The notes under the pieces were generated by a model, which worked only from the letters and a program-made list of their open reading frames with translations, had not been told where the DNA came from and ran no database searches. A stretch of DNA of 64,000 bases from Nocardioides rubriscoriae. Its GTDB lineage: Bacteria > Actinomycetota > Actinomycetes > Propionibacteriales > Nocardioidaceae. Shown one piece after another: positions 1 to 8,744 of this stretch. A program made the position numbers and the translations under genes. The first letter of the stretch is position 1; every line of letters starts with the position of its first letter. Where the stretch lies: positions 1 through 64,000 of the forward strand of contig NZ_VIYJ01000012.1 of NCBI RefSeq assembly GCF_008087085.1, given 5' to 3'.

Positions 1-95
1 TCCACGGCTACCTCGGCGACGTCCCACCCGACGAGTACGAGGACACGTTCTACGCTCGTGCCAGGACCGACCAACCCCTGGTCGGAATCCAATAG
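1..95 (+). CDS. IS3-family transposase, C-terminal end (partial)
   Basis: The window opens inside a reading frame (first full codon at 3, stop TAG 93-95). It encodes 30 residues beginning HGYLGDVPPDEYEDTFYA. This matches the usual tail of IS3/IS150-type OrfB integrases, where a His-Gly, an x-P-x-E-Y/F-E block and a terminal Tyr follow the DDE core. Only the tail is visible, so integrity of the transposase cannot be judged. The matching terminal repeat just downstream supports the assignment. Confidence 0.75.
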   Translation, partial: HGYLGDVPPDEYEDTFYARARTDQPLVGIQ

Positions 96-126
96 CCCGA
101 GCCTCTACAGAACCCAGGGCGATTCA
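1..126 (+). mobile_element. Right end of an IS3-family insertion sequence
   Basis: Bases 99-126 (agcctctacagaacccaggg, then cgattca) read on the other strand as TGAATCGCCCTGGGTTCTGT. This is the typical IS3-family terminal inverted repeat, which begins TGA and carries a GCCC-GGG core. The element therefore ends at about 126. The left end and the target duplication lie outside the window. Confidence 0.7.
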
Positions 127-145
127 ATCTCAGTGAATGGAGTGT

Positions 146-173
146 GAGAACTCCGGCCCCGACCGGGGTTCTC
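146..173. terminator. Stem-loop GAGAAC...GTTCTC
   Basis: GAGAAC (146-151) pairs perfectly with GTTCTC (168-173). The stem continues inward through a T-G wobble and CCGG/CCGG around a CCCCGA loop, and GCGCTTT follows. It lies between the IS end and the stop of the minus-strand cluster, so it may terminate either side. Confidence 0.5.
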
Positions 174-263
174 GCGCTTTCGACCCTCCCCGCGGGCGCC
201 GGACCGATCATTGCCGGCGAGCGCACCGGCGGCGCGACGACATGAGCGCTGACGGCCGGGTGG

Positions 264-1949
264 TCAGTCCCGCGTGACCTGCATGGGGTCGTCGAGCGCC
301 TGCGTGACGGCGATCCGTAACGCTGGAGACGGCGCGGAGTACCTGACGCCGGGGAACGGGGTGGGTCCGGGTCCACCGGGGTTGTAGAGACCGGCGTAGC
401 CGGGCTCGTCGACCGGCATCTCCAGAGAGGTCACGGAGCGCGCGGCCTCGGCGTCGCCGGACAGGACGATGTCGATCTGGTTGTCGGCGTCCTCGGCATA
501 GCAGTCGTCGTACGCCGAGGGCCTACCGTCCCCCAACCTGCGGCCGAGGTCGGAGAGGCCGAGCACCCGCAGGGTCCCTCCCGCCACCTCGTAGTCGACG
601 CCGACCTCGCTCAGTTCGACAGGCCGGCCGTCAGGTCCGGTGGCGACCAGCCGGAAGTAGCGTTCGAAGTCGGTGGGCCGCAACCCGGTCACCCCGTCCG
701 GGGAGAACCCGCCGGTCGTGAGCATCCGCAGCCGGAAGTCGGCCTCGTCTCCGTAGAGCGAGACCTCGTCGTTGGGCTGGTTCGCGCTGCCCAGCACGAC
801 GACCCCGCCCTCGCCCGGGGTCTCGGGATCTACGTTCGTGAGCTTGGCGGCGACCAGGGTCGGGCCGGTCATGTAGCCGCTGCTGTCCATGGTCAGGCTC
901 AGCCCGGTGGCGTCGACGTCCCCCCCGGGCCCGGCAAGCCTGAGATCGGCGCCGTCGCCGGACTCCACGATGTCGATCCGGGCAGGGAACAACGCACCCT
1001 CACCGTCGCCACGGTCACCGAACTCCCCGAAGAGCACGACGGTCTGGCGTTCGTTCAGCTCCCAGTTGGGGACGACGCCGGCGGCCCGGGGGTAGACGAC
1101 CTGCCCGTCGGTCAGCGTCAGCCGGAACTGGTCCGGCGCGATGGTGTCGGACCGCACCGGCCAGCTGAACACGACGGGGAGACCGTCGGCGTGCGCGATG
1201 TCGTCCCCATCCTCGGCGACCCGGAAGGCGCCGCCCAGGTGGTCGGTCACGGCAGCGCTGGTGCGTTGGGAGTCGTCGATGTCGGTTCCGGGCGCGCACT
1301 CGAGGTCGTCGGCCCAGGCTCCGCCGGCCGCGCGGACGGCGCCCTCCTCCAGAGCGGGTATCCCGATGGTGCCGTCGAAGCCGAGTCCGGCCGAGAGGAT
1401 CTGCGGCGTCTGGGTGAAGTAGTCGGCAGCGACCAATCGACCGTCATAGAGCTGCGTGGTCATCGCCGAGAGGACAGCGGAGAGGGCGCTCGCGGCGACG
1501 ACCCCTCCGGTAGCCGCGACGAGCCCGGCGCGAGCCGCCCACCGCCACCGCGGGATCTCCAGCAGGCGTGGCCGCGCCCGTCTCCGTGGCGTCGTCGCGA
1601 GCACCCGTACTGCCGCGGTCGCCAGCCCGACCGCGACGCCGATCAGCACCAAGGCCGCCACCGGAATCCGTCCACTCGTCACACACCAGGTCACCCCGAG
1701 CGTGAAGGTCTCGACCACGGCGAGGGCACCCACCCATGCGGCGGCCCCTGGGCGCTGCGCCCACACCAACGCAGCGACCACCGCGGCGGCGGCCACGACG
1801 ACGAGGTTGCCGGCTACCCGCACAGGATCGACCTCGTCGACGACCACGTGGAGCGCGACGTCGAGCAGACTCCAGACCCCCGCGCCCGTCATCAGGACGG
1901 TGCCTCGATGCGCCGGTCCGGTCCAGCGCCCTCCCGGAAGGATCCTCAC
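264..1949 (-). CDS. Uncharacterised membrane-anchored exoprotein
   Basis: A 561-residue protein that I do not recognise as a named family. About five hydrophobic segments occupy residues 20-165. A long polar part of about 390 residues follows, rich in Asp, Gly and Val and predicted to be extracytoplasmic; it carries short beta-strand-like stretches such as RLTLTDGQVVYPRAAG and no obvious catalytic motif. The start ATG (1947-1949) overlaps the stop of the MMPL gene by four bases (ATGA), so it is translationally coupled as the last gene of the 5424-264 cluster. A role in envelope lipid or polymer handling alongside the MMPL protein is inferred from context only. Confidence 0.75.
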   Translation of the reverse strand: MRILPGGRWTGPAHRGTVLMTGAGVWSLLDVALHVVVDEVDPVRVAGNLVVVAAAAVVAALVWAQRPGAAAWVGALAVVETFTLGVTWCVTSGRIPVAALVLIGVAVGLATAAVRVLATTPRRRARPRLLEIPRWRWAARAGLVAATGGVVAASALSAVLSAMTTQLYDGRLVAADYFTQTPQILSAGLGFDGTIGIPALEEGAVRAAGGAWADDLECAPGTDIDDSQRTSAAVTDHLGGAFRVAEDGDDIAHADGLPVVFSWPVRSDTIAPDQFRLTLTDGQVVYPRAAGVVPNWELNERQTVVLFGEFGDRGDGEGALFPARIDIVESGDGADLRLAGPGGDVDATGLSLTMDSSGYMTGPTLVAAKLTNVDPETPGEGGVVVLGSANQPNDEVSLYGDEADFRLRMLTTGGFSPDGVTGLRPTDFERYFRLVATGPDGRPVELSEVGVDYEVAGGTLRVLGLSDLGRRLGDGRPSAYDDCYAEDADNQIDIVLSGDAEAARSVTSLEMPVDEPGYAGLYNPGGPGPTPFPGVRYSAPSPALRIAVTQALDDPMQVTRD

Positions 1950-4168
1950 GCGGTCACCGCCGTCCGCTCGACGTCCTCGTCCGCAGTGGGGAGCGGACCC
2001 TCCAGGTCGAGGTGGGGCGTGATGCGGTCAAGCCAGGCGGGGAACCACCAGTTGCTGCGGCCCAGCAGGACCATGAGTCCGGGCACCAAGAGGCCACGCA
2101 CGATCAGGGCATCGATGAGCACTGCGGCGCCGAGACCGAGTCCGAACATCTTGATCACCGGGTCGTCCTGACCGGTGAAGCTGATGAACACGCTGAACAT
2201 GATGAGGGCGGCAGCCGTGACGACACGGCCTGAGAGCCCAAGGCCTCCCACCACCGCCTCGGTGTTGGCCTCGCGCGTGTCGCGACCGAGGTGGTGCCAC
2301 CGCTCGGCGATGGAGCTGACGAGGAACACCTCGTAGTCCATGGAGAGCCCGAAGAGGATGGCGAACAACATCAGCGGCACGAAGCTCTCGATCGGCACCG
2401 GCCCGTCGAGGCCGACCAGGCCGATCCCGTAGCCCTCCTGGAAGACGAGGGTGAGGATGCCGAACGCGGCGCCGACCGACAGCAGATTCATCACCGCCGC
2501 CGTGAGCGGGATCACGACCGAGCGGAACAGCAGCACCAGGAGCAGGAAGCTGAGCAGGATCACCACCGAGATCACCAGCACCAGGCTGTCGCTCACCTGT
2601 TGGGTCAGGTCGATCTTGGCGGCGGTCTGCCCGCCCACGTGGAGCGACGTCCCCGCGACCTCGTAGGCCGGCAGCACCTCGTCGCGCAGGGTGCTAACGA
2701 GATCCCCCGTGGCGTCGTCACTCGGCGCTGTGGTCGGGACGACCTGCCACAGCGCAGCGGTCTGCGACTCCGCGACCGACGGCCCCTGGACCGAAGCGAC
2801 CCCGGGCTGGTCGGTCAGCGCGCCGGTGAGCTCGGTCAGCGACGCCTCCAGGGCTGCCGGGTCGGCAACGGCTTCCTCCCCGAGGTCGGCCACGACCAGG
2901 AGCGGACCGTTCGACCCTGGACCGAAGTCGGCGGCCAGGAGGTCGTAGCTGGCGCGGGTCGAGGTACCGGTCGGGTCGTTGCCGTCGTCCTGCTGACCGA
3001 GGTCCATCAGCGTCACGGGGGCGATGACCAGCGCCAGCAGCAGGGTGGCCAGACCGACGACAGTTCGTGGTCGACGTGCAGTCGTCTCGCCGATCCGGCG
3101 CCACCATCCCTGCCCCGGCACGAGCGGATGCTTGCGCGGCAAGCTCCCCGCTTCCAGGCGCGCTCCGAGGAGGCCGATCACGGCCGGGAGCACGCCGAGG
3201 GCCGTGATGACGGCGAGGCCGACGCCGACTGCGGCGGTCCAGCCAAGTGCGGTGAGCAGGGGCAGGCCGGCGAGGAGCAGTCCGCCCAGTCCGATGGCGA
3301 CCGTGGCGCCGGCGAAGAGGACCGCTGCCCCGGCGGTGGAGACGGCAGTGCCGACAGCTGGCTCGTGCTCGATCCCCTCGTGCCGCAGGGTGCGGTAGCG
3401 GACCAGGATGAACAGCGCGTAGTCGATGCCCACACCGAGCGAGATCATCGTGGCGACCGTCGTCGCCGTCCCGGGGATGGCATCGATCTGGCTGAGCAGG
3501 CCCACCGCGGCCAAACCTCCGACGAGCCCGATGAGCGCCGACAGGATCGGTACGCCCATCGCCGCCGCCGTCCCCAGGGCGACCAGCAGCACGATCGCGG
3601 CGACACCGATCCCGATGAGCTCGCTGGTGTGTCCGGGTTCCCCGGCCGCCGCGACGGCGAGCTGGCCACCCGGCATGGTCTCGAGACCGGCGTCGCGGGC
3701 CGGTTGGGCCGCGGCGAGCACGGCGTCGGAGGTCCCCTCGTCCAGTGCCGAGGAGGGCACGTCGAAGTACACCTGGGCGTAGGCGGTCGAGGCATCGCTG
3801 CTCAACCGCGGGGCGGGGCCACCGTCCTCCTCGGGGAAGGGGCTGAGCACCTGGGTGACGCCTGGGACCCCGGCCACAGCAGCGAGCGAGGCCTCTACGG
3901 CTTCGCGAGCCTGTGCGGTGTCGAGCTCACCGAGGTCGCCGGTGAAGAGAAGCGTCCCGTTGCCCAGCGCAGAGGTGGGGAACTCCTCCTCCTGAACGCT
4001 CTGGGCGGCGTTGCTGTCGCTGTCGGGGATCACGATCGTGTCGTCGATCGCTGTGCCGATCGCGCCCCAGGTACCGACCAGGATGAGCATCAGGAGCAGC
4101 CAGGCGCCCAGCACGCGGAGCGGGTGTCGGGCCGCGAGTCGTCCGTAGGCGTCGAGCTTGGTGCGCAT
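1946..4168 (-). CDS. MMPL-family RND transporter
   Basis: A 740-residue RND-type transporter of the MmpL/actinorhodin-exporter type. TM1 lies at about residues 17-38. The first extracytoplasmic loop is at 40-180, then a block of five or six helices contains the conserved GIDYALF-x4-RYR motif (about 247-258). A second loop follows, and a second helix block carries FGLSMDYEVFL near residue 620. This duplicated GxDY/SMDYE arrangement is diagnostic. Such proteins export lipids or small amphiphiles using the proton gradient. The gene begins 3 bases after the stop of the small membrane protein upstream and overlaps the next gene by 4 bases. The substrate is unknown; the DUF2993 partner suggests an envelope lipid. 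Confidence 0.92.
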   Translation of the reverse strand: MRTKLDAYGRLAARHPLRVLGAWLLLMLILVGTWGAIGTAIDDTIVIPDSDSNAAQSVQEEEFPTSALGNGTLLFTGDLGELDTAQAREAVEASLAAVAGVPGVTQVLSPFPEEDGGPAPRLSSDASTAYAQVYFDVPSSALDEGTSDAVLAAAQPARDAGLETMPGGQLAVAAAGEPGHTSELIGIGVAAIVLLVALGTAAAMGVPILSALIGLVGGLAAVGLLSQIDAIPGTATTVATMISLGVGIDYALFILVRYRTLRHEGIEHEPAVGTAVSTAGAAVLFAGATVAIGLGGLLLAGLPLLTALGWTAAVGVGLAVITALGVLPAVIGLLGARLEAGSLPRKHPLVPGQGWWRRIGETTARRPRTVVGLATLLLALVIAPVTLMDLGQQDDGNDPTGTSTRASYDLLAADFGPGSNGPLLVVADLGEEAVADPAALEASLTELTGALTDQPGVASVQGPSVAESQTAALWQVVPTTAPSDDATGDLVSTLRDEVLPAYEVAGTSLHVGGQTAAKIDLTQQVSDSLVLVISVVILLSFLLLVLLFRSVVIPLTAAVMNLLSVGAAFGILTLVFQEGYGIGLVGLDGPVPIESFVPLMLFAILFGLSMDYEVFLVSSIAERWHHLGRDTREANTEAVVGGLGLSGRVVTAAALIMFSVFISFTGQDDPVIKMFGLGLGAAVLIDALIVRGLLVPGLMVLLGRSNWWFPAWLDRITPHLDLEGPLPTADEDVERTAVTA

Positions 4169-4171
4169 GTC

Positions 4172-4690
4172 TCAGTCCTCGTTGTCGTGTGCGGGTTCGG
4201 GTGCGGTGGTCAGGGTCGGGCGATCCGGTTCGGGGGGTTCCGGCCGGAGGTAGAGGCTCGCTACCAGCAGCACGAGCAGCCCTGGGACCAGCAGGTACGA
4301 CGCCGTCGCGCCGGGAGCGGTGCCGACCGTCTCGATCGGCTTCATCTGCCCGACCACGATGCGCAGCACGGGTTCGACCCACACCAGGAGTGCGGCGAGC
4401 GGCACCAGGCCGCGGTAGCGGAGCACGACGACCCACACCACGGCGGCGAGCATCAGCTGGGTCAGGCCCCACTGGGCAAACATCCCGATGATCACGTCAC
4501 CGCCCTCCACGTCGGTGTCGATGGTGGCGATCGACTCGGCACCACCGTCGGGCGCGAGGATGTGCACCAGGCTGCGCCCGGTCAGCACCGCGCAGTAGAG
4601 GCCCAGCACCACAGGCACCCAACGCGGCCCGGGGAAATGGAGGGCATCGGCCGGCAGGAACCGCTCCCACGGGCTCCCGCGACCGTTCAC
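4172..4690 (-). CDS. Uncharacterised four-helix membrane protein
   Basis: A 172-residue protein with about four hydrophobic helices (roughly residues 25-45, 75-98, 100-118 and 130-150) and a Pro/Glu-rich polar tail ending HDNED. No enzyme motif is visible. It starts by ATGA overlap with the DUF2993 gene and ends 3 bases before MMPL, so it is a co-translated member of the envelope cluster. It could be an accessory subunit of the MMPL transporter, an inference from position only. Confidence 0.75.
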   Translation of the reverse strand: MNGRGSPWERFLPADALHFPGPRWVPVVLGLYCAVLTGRSLVHILAPDGGAESIATIDTDVEGGDVIIGMFAQWGLTQLMLAAVVWVVVLRYRGLVPLAALLVWVEPVLRIVVGQMKPIETVGTAPGATASYLLVPGLLVLLVASLYLRPEPPEPDRPTLTTAPEPAHDNED

Positions 4691-5424
4691 GAGCAGGCCT
4701 CGGAGTCGGCGAGCAGCGCGGTGGGGTCGAGGTCGGCGTTGAGGACGAGGCCGGTGCCACTGACCTCGGCACCGGTGAGGGTGACGCCGTCGGGGAGGTC
4801 GGGCAGGGGCACGCTGCGTGGTTGCAGCTGCGTAGCCGCTTCGGGAGAGCGTTGTTCGATCAGGGGGAGGAAGCGAGACACCTGGATCTCCTGTCCTTGG
4901 GTGAGTAGCACGTCGGGTGTGACGCGGAGCTCGCCGTCGGCGACATCGACCGCCGCGAGCAGGGTGAGGCCGGGACCTTCGAGAGCCAGGTACCCGTCCT
5001 GCTCACCGGGCCGCAGGGCACCGCCCAGAGGTCCACCGAACGAGTCGAGCGGCAGGTTGGCCCAGCCGACGGTGACCCTCGCCGATCCGTCGCTCGCCGT
5101 ACGGGGCCCGGAGCCGAATAACCCCACGTGTACGTCGTCCAGCCGTGCTTCCAGCGTCGCCCCCACCGGGGCGTCGCTCCCGAGGCTGCCGCCGATCCGG
5201 ACGTCACCGAGGTGACCGCTGACCAGGTGCGGGGTGACGATGCTCAGATCCAGCTCGGCCGTCGGATCCGTCAGGCGGCAGGCCGCGCCCTCGGCCAGGT
5301 GATCTTCGACCAAGCGGTGCAGACCCCACTCGCCCCCCGCCAACGCGAGCACGGTCACGCCCGCGAGCACTGGGAGGTGGCGGCGTTTCCGTGAACGGGC
5401 GCTTGACGGTGCGAGTGGGGCCAT
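4687..5424 (-). CDS. DUF2993 (LmeA-like) envelope lipid-binding protein
   Basis: A 245-residue protein with a basic N-terminus (RSRKRRH), one hydrophobic anchor or signal at about 17-35, and then a DUF2993-type domain. The domain has an amphipathic start (HRLVEDHLAEGAACRL) and beta-rich segments of the SGHLGDVRIGG type. LmeA-type proteins bind phospholipid in the mycobacterial periplasm and support lipoglycan synthesis. An in-frame extension up to 5562 would run over the divergent regulator start at 5536, so I prefer ATG 5424. It is the first gene of the envelope cluster and overlaps the next gene by 4 bases. Confidence 0.75.
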   Translation of the reverse strand: MAPLAPSSARSRKRRHLPVLAGVTVLALAGGEWGLHRLVEDHLAEGAACRLTDPTAELDLSIVTPHLVSGHLGDVRIGGSLGSDAPVGATLEARLDDVHVGLFGSGPRTASDGSARVTVGWANLPLDSFGGPLGGALRPGEQDGYLALEGPGLTLLAAVDVADGELRVTPDVLLTQGQEIQVSRFLPLIEQRSPEAATQLQPRSVPLPDLPDGVTLTGAEVSGTGLVLNADLDPTALLADSEACS

Positions 5425-5535
5425 GGCTGTACTCAACGGTGCCGACCTGTCGTCGACCCGCTGGGAACCTTCCCGTTTACTGACGATCGGCCTCCTCGGC
5501 GACCAGGGGCGTCCCCCGGGCCGCACACTGGGTCC
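5425..5535. promoter_or_regulatory. Divergent promoter region with GGGAACCTTCCC palindrome
   Basis: A 111-base spacer separates the envelope cluster from its divergent two-component system. It contains a perfect 12-base palindrome, GGGAACCTTCCC (5463-5474). A -10-like CACACT (5524-5529) lies 6 bases before the GTG start of the regulator, suggesting a leaderless transcript. The palindrome is a candidate operator, though OmpR-type regulators more often use direct repeats. Confidence 0.4.
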
Positions 5536-6270
5536 GTGAGGGACCGCGCTGCTCGACCGCACCGGAGCGACACCAGCCTGCGATCACTGCGCGACGCTCG
5601 TGTCCTGGTCGTCGACGACGAGCCCGCCATCGCCGACCTGCTGCACCGCACGTTGCGCGTCGCCGGCTTCGCGACCCGTACAGCCGCCTCGTGCGGCGCA
5701 GCCATGGCCAGCGCCGCCGAGTGTCCACCCGAGCTGGCGATCCTGGACGTGATGCTTCCCGACGGCACGGGGTTCGACCTGTGCCACCAGCTCCGCGAGA
5801 CCCATCCTGCCCTCGCCGTCGTCTTCCTGACCGCTCGGGACGCCCTCGAGGACCGGCTGACCGGTCTGAACCTCGGCGGGGACGACTACATCACCAAGCC
5901 GTTCAGCGTCGCCGAGGTGGTGGCCCGCGTCAACGCGGTGCTGCGCCGCAGCGGGGCTGGAGCGGCTTCGTCGGTGCTGCGGGTCGGCGACCTCGAGCTC
6001 GACGACGACTCGCACGAGGTCCAGCGCGCCGGCCAGCCCGTCGACCTCTCCCCCACCGAGTTCAAGCTGCTTCGGTTTCTGCTGGAGAACGCCGGCCGCG
6101 TGTTGTCCAAGCAGCAGATCCTGGCGCAGGTGTGGCAGTACGACTTCGCCGGTGACCCCGCGGTCGTCGAGAAGTTTGTCAGCCAGCTGCGTCGCAAGAT
6201 AGATGACGGGCACCCGCAGCTGCTCCACACCGTGCGCGGATTCGGCTATGTGCTCCGGGTCAGTCCATGA
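5536..6270 (+). CDS. OmpR/PhoB-family response regulator
   Basis: A 244-residue two-component regulator. The receiver domain (about 22-135) has the acidic pocket DDE (27-29), phospho-acceptor Asp71 in AILDVMLPD, Thr99 and Lys121 in TKPFS. A winged-helix DNA-binding domain follows at about 150-242, with LSPTEFKLLRFLLEN and the terminal VRGFGYVLR. The start is a GTG 6 bases after a -10-like box. The kinase gene follows within about 10 bases. It faces the envelope cluster across 111 bases, so that cluster is its most likely target. Confidence 0.93.
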   Translation: MRDRAARPHRSDTSLRSLRDARVLVVDDEPAIADLLHRTLRVAGFATRTAASCGAAMASAAECPPELAILDVMLPDGTGFDLCHQLRETHPALAVVFLTARDALEDRLTGLNLGGDDYITKPFSVAEVVARVNAVLRRSGAGAASSVLRVGDLELDDDSHEVQRAGQPVDLSPTEFKLLRFLLENAGRVLSKQQILAQVWQYDFAGDPAVVEKFVSQLRRKIDDGHPQLLHTVRGFGYVLRVSP

Positions 6271-6280
6271 GCGGGTCCAG

Positions 6281-7750
6281 GTGAGGGCTCGCTCTGCGAC
6301 CATGCGCGGCCGATTGACCGTCGGCACCATGGTGCTCGTCGCCGCCGGCCTCCTCGCCGGCGACGTCACCGCCTACCTCGCGGTCCGCGCGTTCCTCGCC
6401 GACCGCGTCGACCGCAACCTGACGGTCGTGGCCGAGCGTGGCCGAGAAGCCGTGCTGCGCTCCAGCGGGGAACCGGTCACGGCGGAGACGGTCGAGCGGC
6501 TGATGCCGAGTGACGTCTACCTCGCGATGTACGACGCGAACGGGCGGCAGGTGTTCGAGCGGTCCACCCTCGACGGTGCCACGAGTGCGCGCACGGCCGA
6601 GAATCCAGTAGGTGATGACCCTGTCACCCTCGAGTCGGTTCCCGATGGTGACATTCGCGCTGTCGGGATCACGCTGCCTGATCAGCGACCGATGCGTTTC
6701 GTCGACGAGGGCGAGGCCTACGAAGTGACACGGCTGGTGGTCGGGATCTCGCGCGCTGACGATTCCGCCACCCTGCGCAACCTGGTGCACGTCGAGATCG
6801 CCTGTGCCGCTGTCATCCTGCTCTTCGTGCTCCTCGCCAGTCGTGGTGTGCTCTCCACCGGGCTCGCCCCCTTGCGCAGTGTCGTCGAGACCGCACGTCA
6901 GATCGGTCGTGGTGACCTCGGACGTCGACTACCGGTGGGCGACCCGCGCACCGAGGTGGGCGCTGTGTCCTTCGCCCTCAACCAGGCGTTCGACCAGCGG
7001 GAGGCCAGCGAGAGTCGGTTGCGGCGCTTCGTCGCCGATGCCTCGCACGAGCTCCGGACCCCGCTGAGCACGATTCACGGCTGGGCCGATCTCTACGTGA
7101 GCGGCGGCATCGACGACTGGGACGGCATCGACGACGCCATGACCCACATCCGGGCCGAGTCGCAGCGCATGAGCGACCTCGTCGACCAGTTGCTGACCCT
7201 GGCCCGCCTCGATGCCCATGAACCGCTCTCGCTCACGTTCCTCGACCTCAGCTCGGTCTGCGCGCAGGCAGTCGCCGACCTCCAGATCACCACCCGGACC
7301 CACGACGTCACCATTCACGCAGGACGGTTCGTCGAGGTCGCCGCCGACGCGACTGCGCTGCGCCGCGTCGTCGACAATCTCCTGACCAACGCCGTGCACC
7401 ACACTCCCGACGGCACCGAGGTCGAGGTCCACGTCGCCGACGGCGCGTCCGGGGCCACCCTGACCGTGGTCGACCACGGCGGCGGACTCACCGACGCGCA
7501 GCGCACACGTGCCTTCGAGCGCTTCTGGCGGGCCGATGCCCAGCGCGCCGCCCCAGGCGGAACCGGACTCGGCCTGGCGATCACCCGTGACATCGTCGTC
7601 GCCCACGGTGGGACGATCAGCCTGAGCGAGACCGACGGGGGCGGCCTGACCGTCACCGTGCACTTCGACGCACGTGCCGCATCGTCGCGGCTGACATCTC
7701 CCGACCGCGACACGGCTCCGGGTGACCGACAGGCGCCACACCCGCAGTGA
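6281..7750 (+). CDS. Sensor histidine kinase (HAMP, HisKA, HATPase)
   Basis: A 489-residue membrane kinase partnering the 5536 regulator. TM1 is at about 14-36 and an extracytoplasmic sensor at about 37-168. TM2 (170-188) leads into a HAMP segment. The HisKA box ADASHELRTPLST carries phospho-acceptor His256. The HATPase domain shows the N box (DNLLTNAVHHT), DHGGGLTD and GGTGLGLAI. Starts are possible at ATG 6203 (overlapping the regulator by 68 bases), GTG 6281 and ATG 6302. I chose 6281 because it avoids the long overlap and keeps a short cytoplasmic N-terminus. Confidence 0.9.
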   Translation: MRARSATMRGRLTVGTMVLVAAGLLAGDVTAYLAVRAFLADRVDRNLTVVAERGREAVLRSSGEPVTAETVERLMPSDVYLAMYDANGRQVFERSTLDGATSARTAENPVGDDPVTLESVPDGDIRAVGITLPDQRPMRFVDEGEAYEVTRLVVGISRADDSATLRNLVHVEIACAAVILLFVLLASRGVLSTGLAPLRSVVETARQIGRGDLGRRLPVGDPRTEVGAVSFALNQAFDQREASESRLRRFVADASHELRTPLSTIHGWADLYVSGGIDDWDGIDDAMTHIRAESQRMSDLVDQLLTLARLDAHEPLSLTFLDLSSVCAQAVADLQITTRTHDVTIHAGRFVEVAADATALRRVVDNLLTNAVHHTPDGTEVEVHVADGASGATLTVVDHGGGLTDAQRTRAFERFWRADAQRAAPGGTGLGLAITRDIVVAHGGTISLSETDGGGLTVTVHFDARAASSRLTSPDRDTAPGDRQAPHPQ

Positions 7751-7765
7751 ACGCACACCCCCGCA

Positions 7766-7783
7766 CCCGCCGGCGCCGGCGGG
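7766..7783. terminator. GC palindrome between convergent genes
   Basis: CCCGCCGGCGCCGGCGGG is a perfect 18-base palindrome between the convergent stops at 7750 and 7821. It lacks a T-run, as is usual for actinobacterial bidirectional terminators. The function is inferred from position. Confidence 0.5.
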
Positions 7784-7820
7784 GCGGACGGCTGTCGCGG
7801 GCTGCGCGGCGTGCCACCAG

Positions 7821-8744
7821 CTAGACGTGGAGAGCCACGAGGGCTCCGGCCGCAGACGTGTCGCCGGTGACGAGCCCACCGTTGTCGGTGACGACGTAGA
7901 GCACGGGGTTGCCGTCGTCGCCGCGGGCCAGCGTGCAGTCCGTGGCCCCGGCGACGTGCTCGGGGCCGGCCGCGATGACGGCGCGGCGCCCGTCGGGGTC
8001 CGCGCGCACGACCGTGTCGAAGACGTGGGTCGTCAGGTAGACCGTGCCGTCCTCGGCGAAGGCGAAGTCGTCGGCCGGCACGCCGGAGAGGACCACGGTG
8101 GGGTTCTGCAGGGCCCCGCGGTCGTCGACGTCGAAGCGCACGAGCCTGGCGGCGTCGGAGTTGGTGACGTACATCTGGTCGCCGAACACCTGGATCCCGT
8201 TGGCGCCCGGGGCCAGCGCCCCGGGACGAGCCCGCAGCACGTCGCCGGTGAAGGCGCGGTCGAGCGCGCCCGTGGCGGGGTCGATCGACCAGATGACCCC
8301 GAGCGCACTGTCGGCGAGGTAGACCGGGCCACCGGGTCCCGACGGGCCGAAGCTCACGCCGTTGGGCCACGAGCCGTCCGGTGTCGCAGCCAGCAGGTGT
8401 CCGTCACCGTCGGGCTCGACACGCCAGAGCCCCCGCCCCGCGGCGCTGCCGGTGGCGGCCATGAACAGGCCGCCGTCCGGAGCCACGGCCGTGACGCCGG
8501 CGGCCGTGCCGGGTGGCGGCGAGAACAGCGTGCGCTCACCTCCGTCCGCGGCTCGGCGGATCAGCTCACCGCGGATGCCTCGGGTGTCGCCGGTGGTGTG
8601 GTCGACCCTGGAGATGCCCGCCAGCACGAGGCTGTGGTCGGGGCCCTGGGCGACGCCCTCGAACCACAGACCGGTGCGATAGGTCTTGACCAGGGTGGCG
8701 GGGACGGGCTCGTAGGGCAGCTCGTCAGGGGTGGGCAGCAGCAT
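7821..8744 (-). CDS. SMP-30/gluconolactonase-like beta-propeller protein
   Basis: A 307-residue protein with repeated blades typical of SMP-30/strictosidine-synthase-like propellers. Examples are FEGVAQGPDHSLVLAG near residue 28, NGVSFGP and VYLADS near 130-145, NGIQVFGDQMYVTNS near 190 and DDFAFAEDGTVYLTTH near 230. The family includes calcium-dependent lactonases and esterases; the substrate cannot be read here. There is no signal peptide. Its ATG (8742-8744) overlaps the stop of the upstream exporter (TGATG), so the two are translationally coupled. It may act on the same small molecule that the exporter handles. Confidence 0.75.
   Translation of the reverse strand: MLLPTPDELPYEPVPATLVKTYRTGLWFEGVAQGPDHSLVLAGISRVDHTTGDTRGIRGELIRRAADGGERTLFSPPPGTAAGVTAVAPDGGLFMAATGSAAGRGLWRVEPDGDGHLLAATPDGSWPNGVSFGPSGPGGPVYLADSALGVIWSIDPATGALDRAFTGDVLRARPGALAPGANGIQVFGDQMYVTNSDAARLVRFDVDDRGALQNPTVVLSGVPADDFAFAEDGTVYLTTHVFDTVVRADPDGRRAVIAAGPEHVAGATDCTLARGDDGNPVLYVVTDNGGLVTGDTSAAGALVALHV

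Noticed and set aside
2291..5215. Long open frame on the plus strand across the MMPL cluster
   Set aside because: It mirrors the minus-strand coding frames, is rich in His/Arg/Gln/Asp as expected of GC-rich antisense, and has no recognisable domain.
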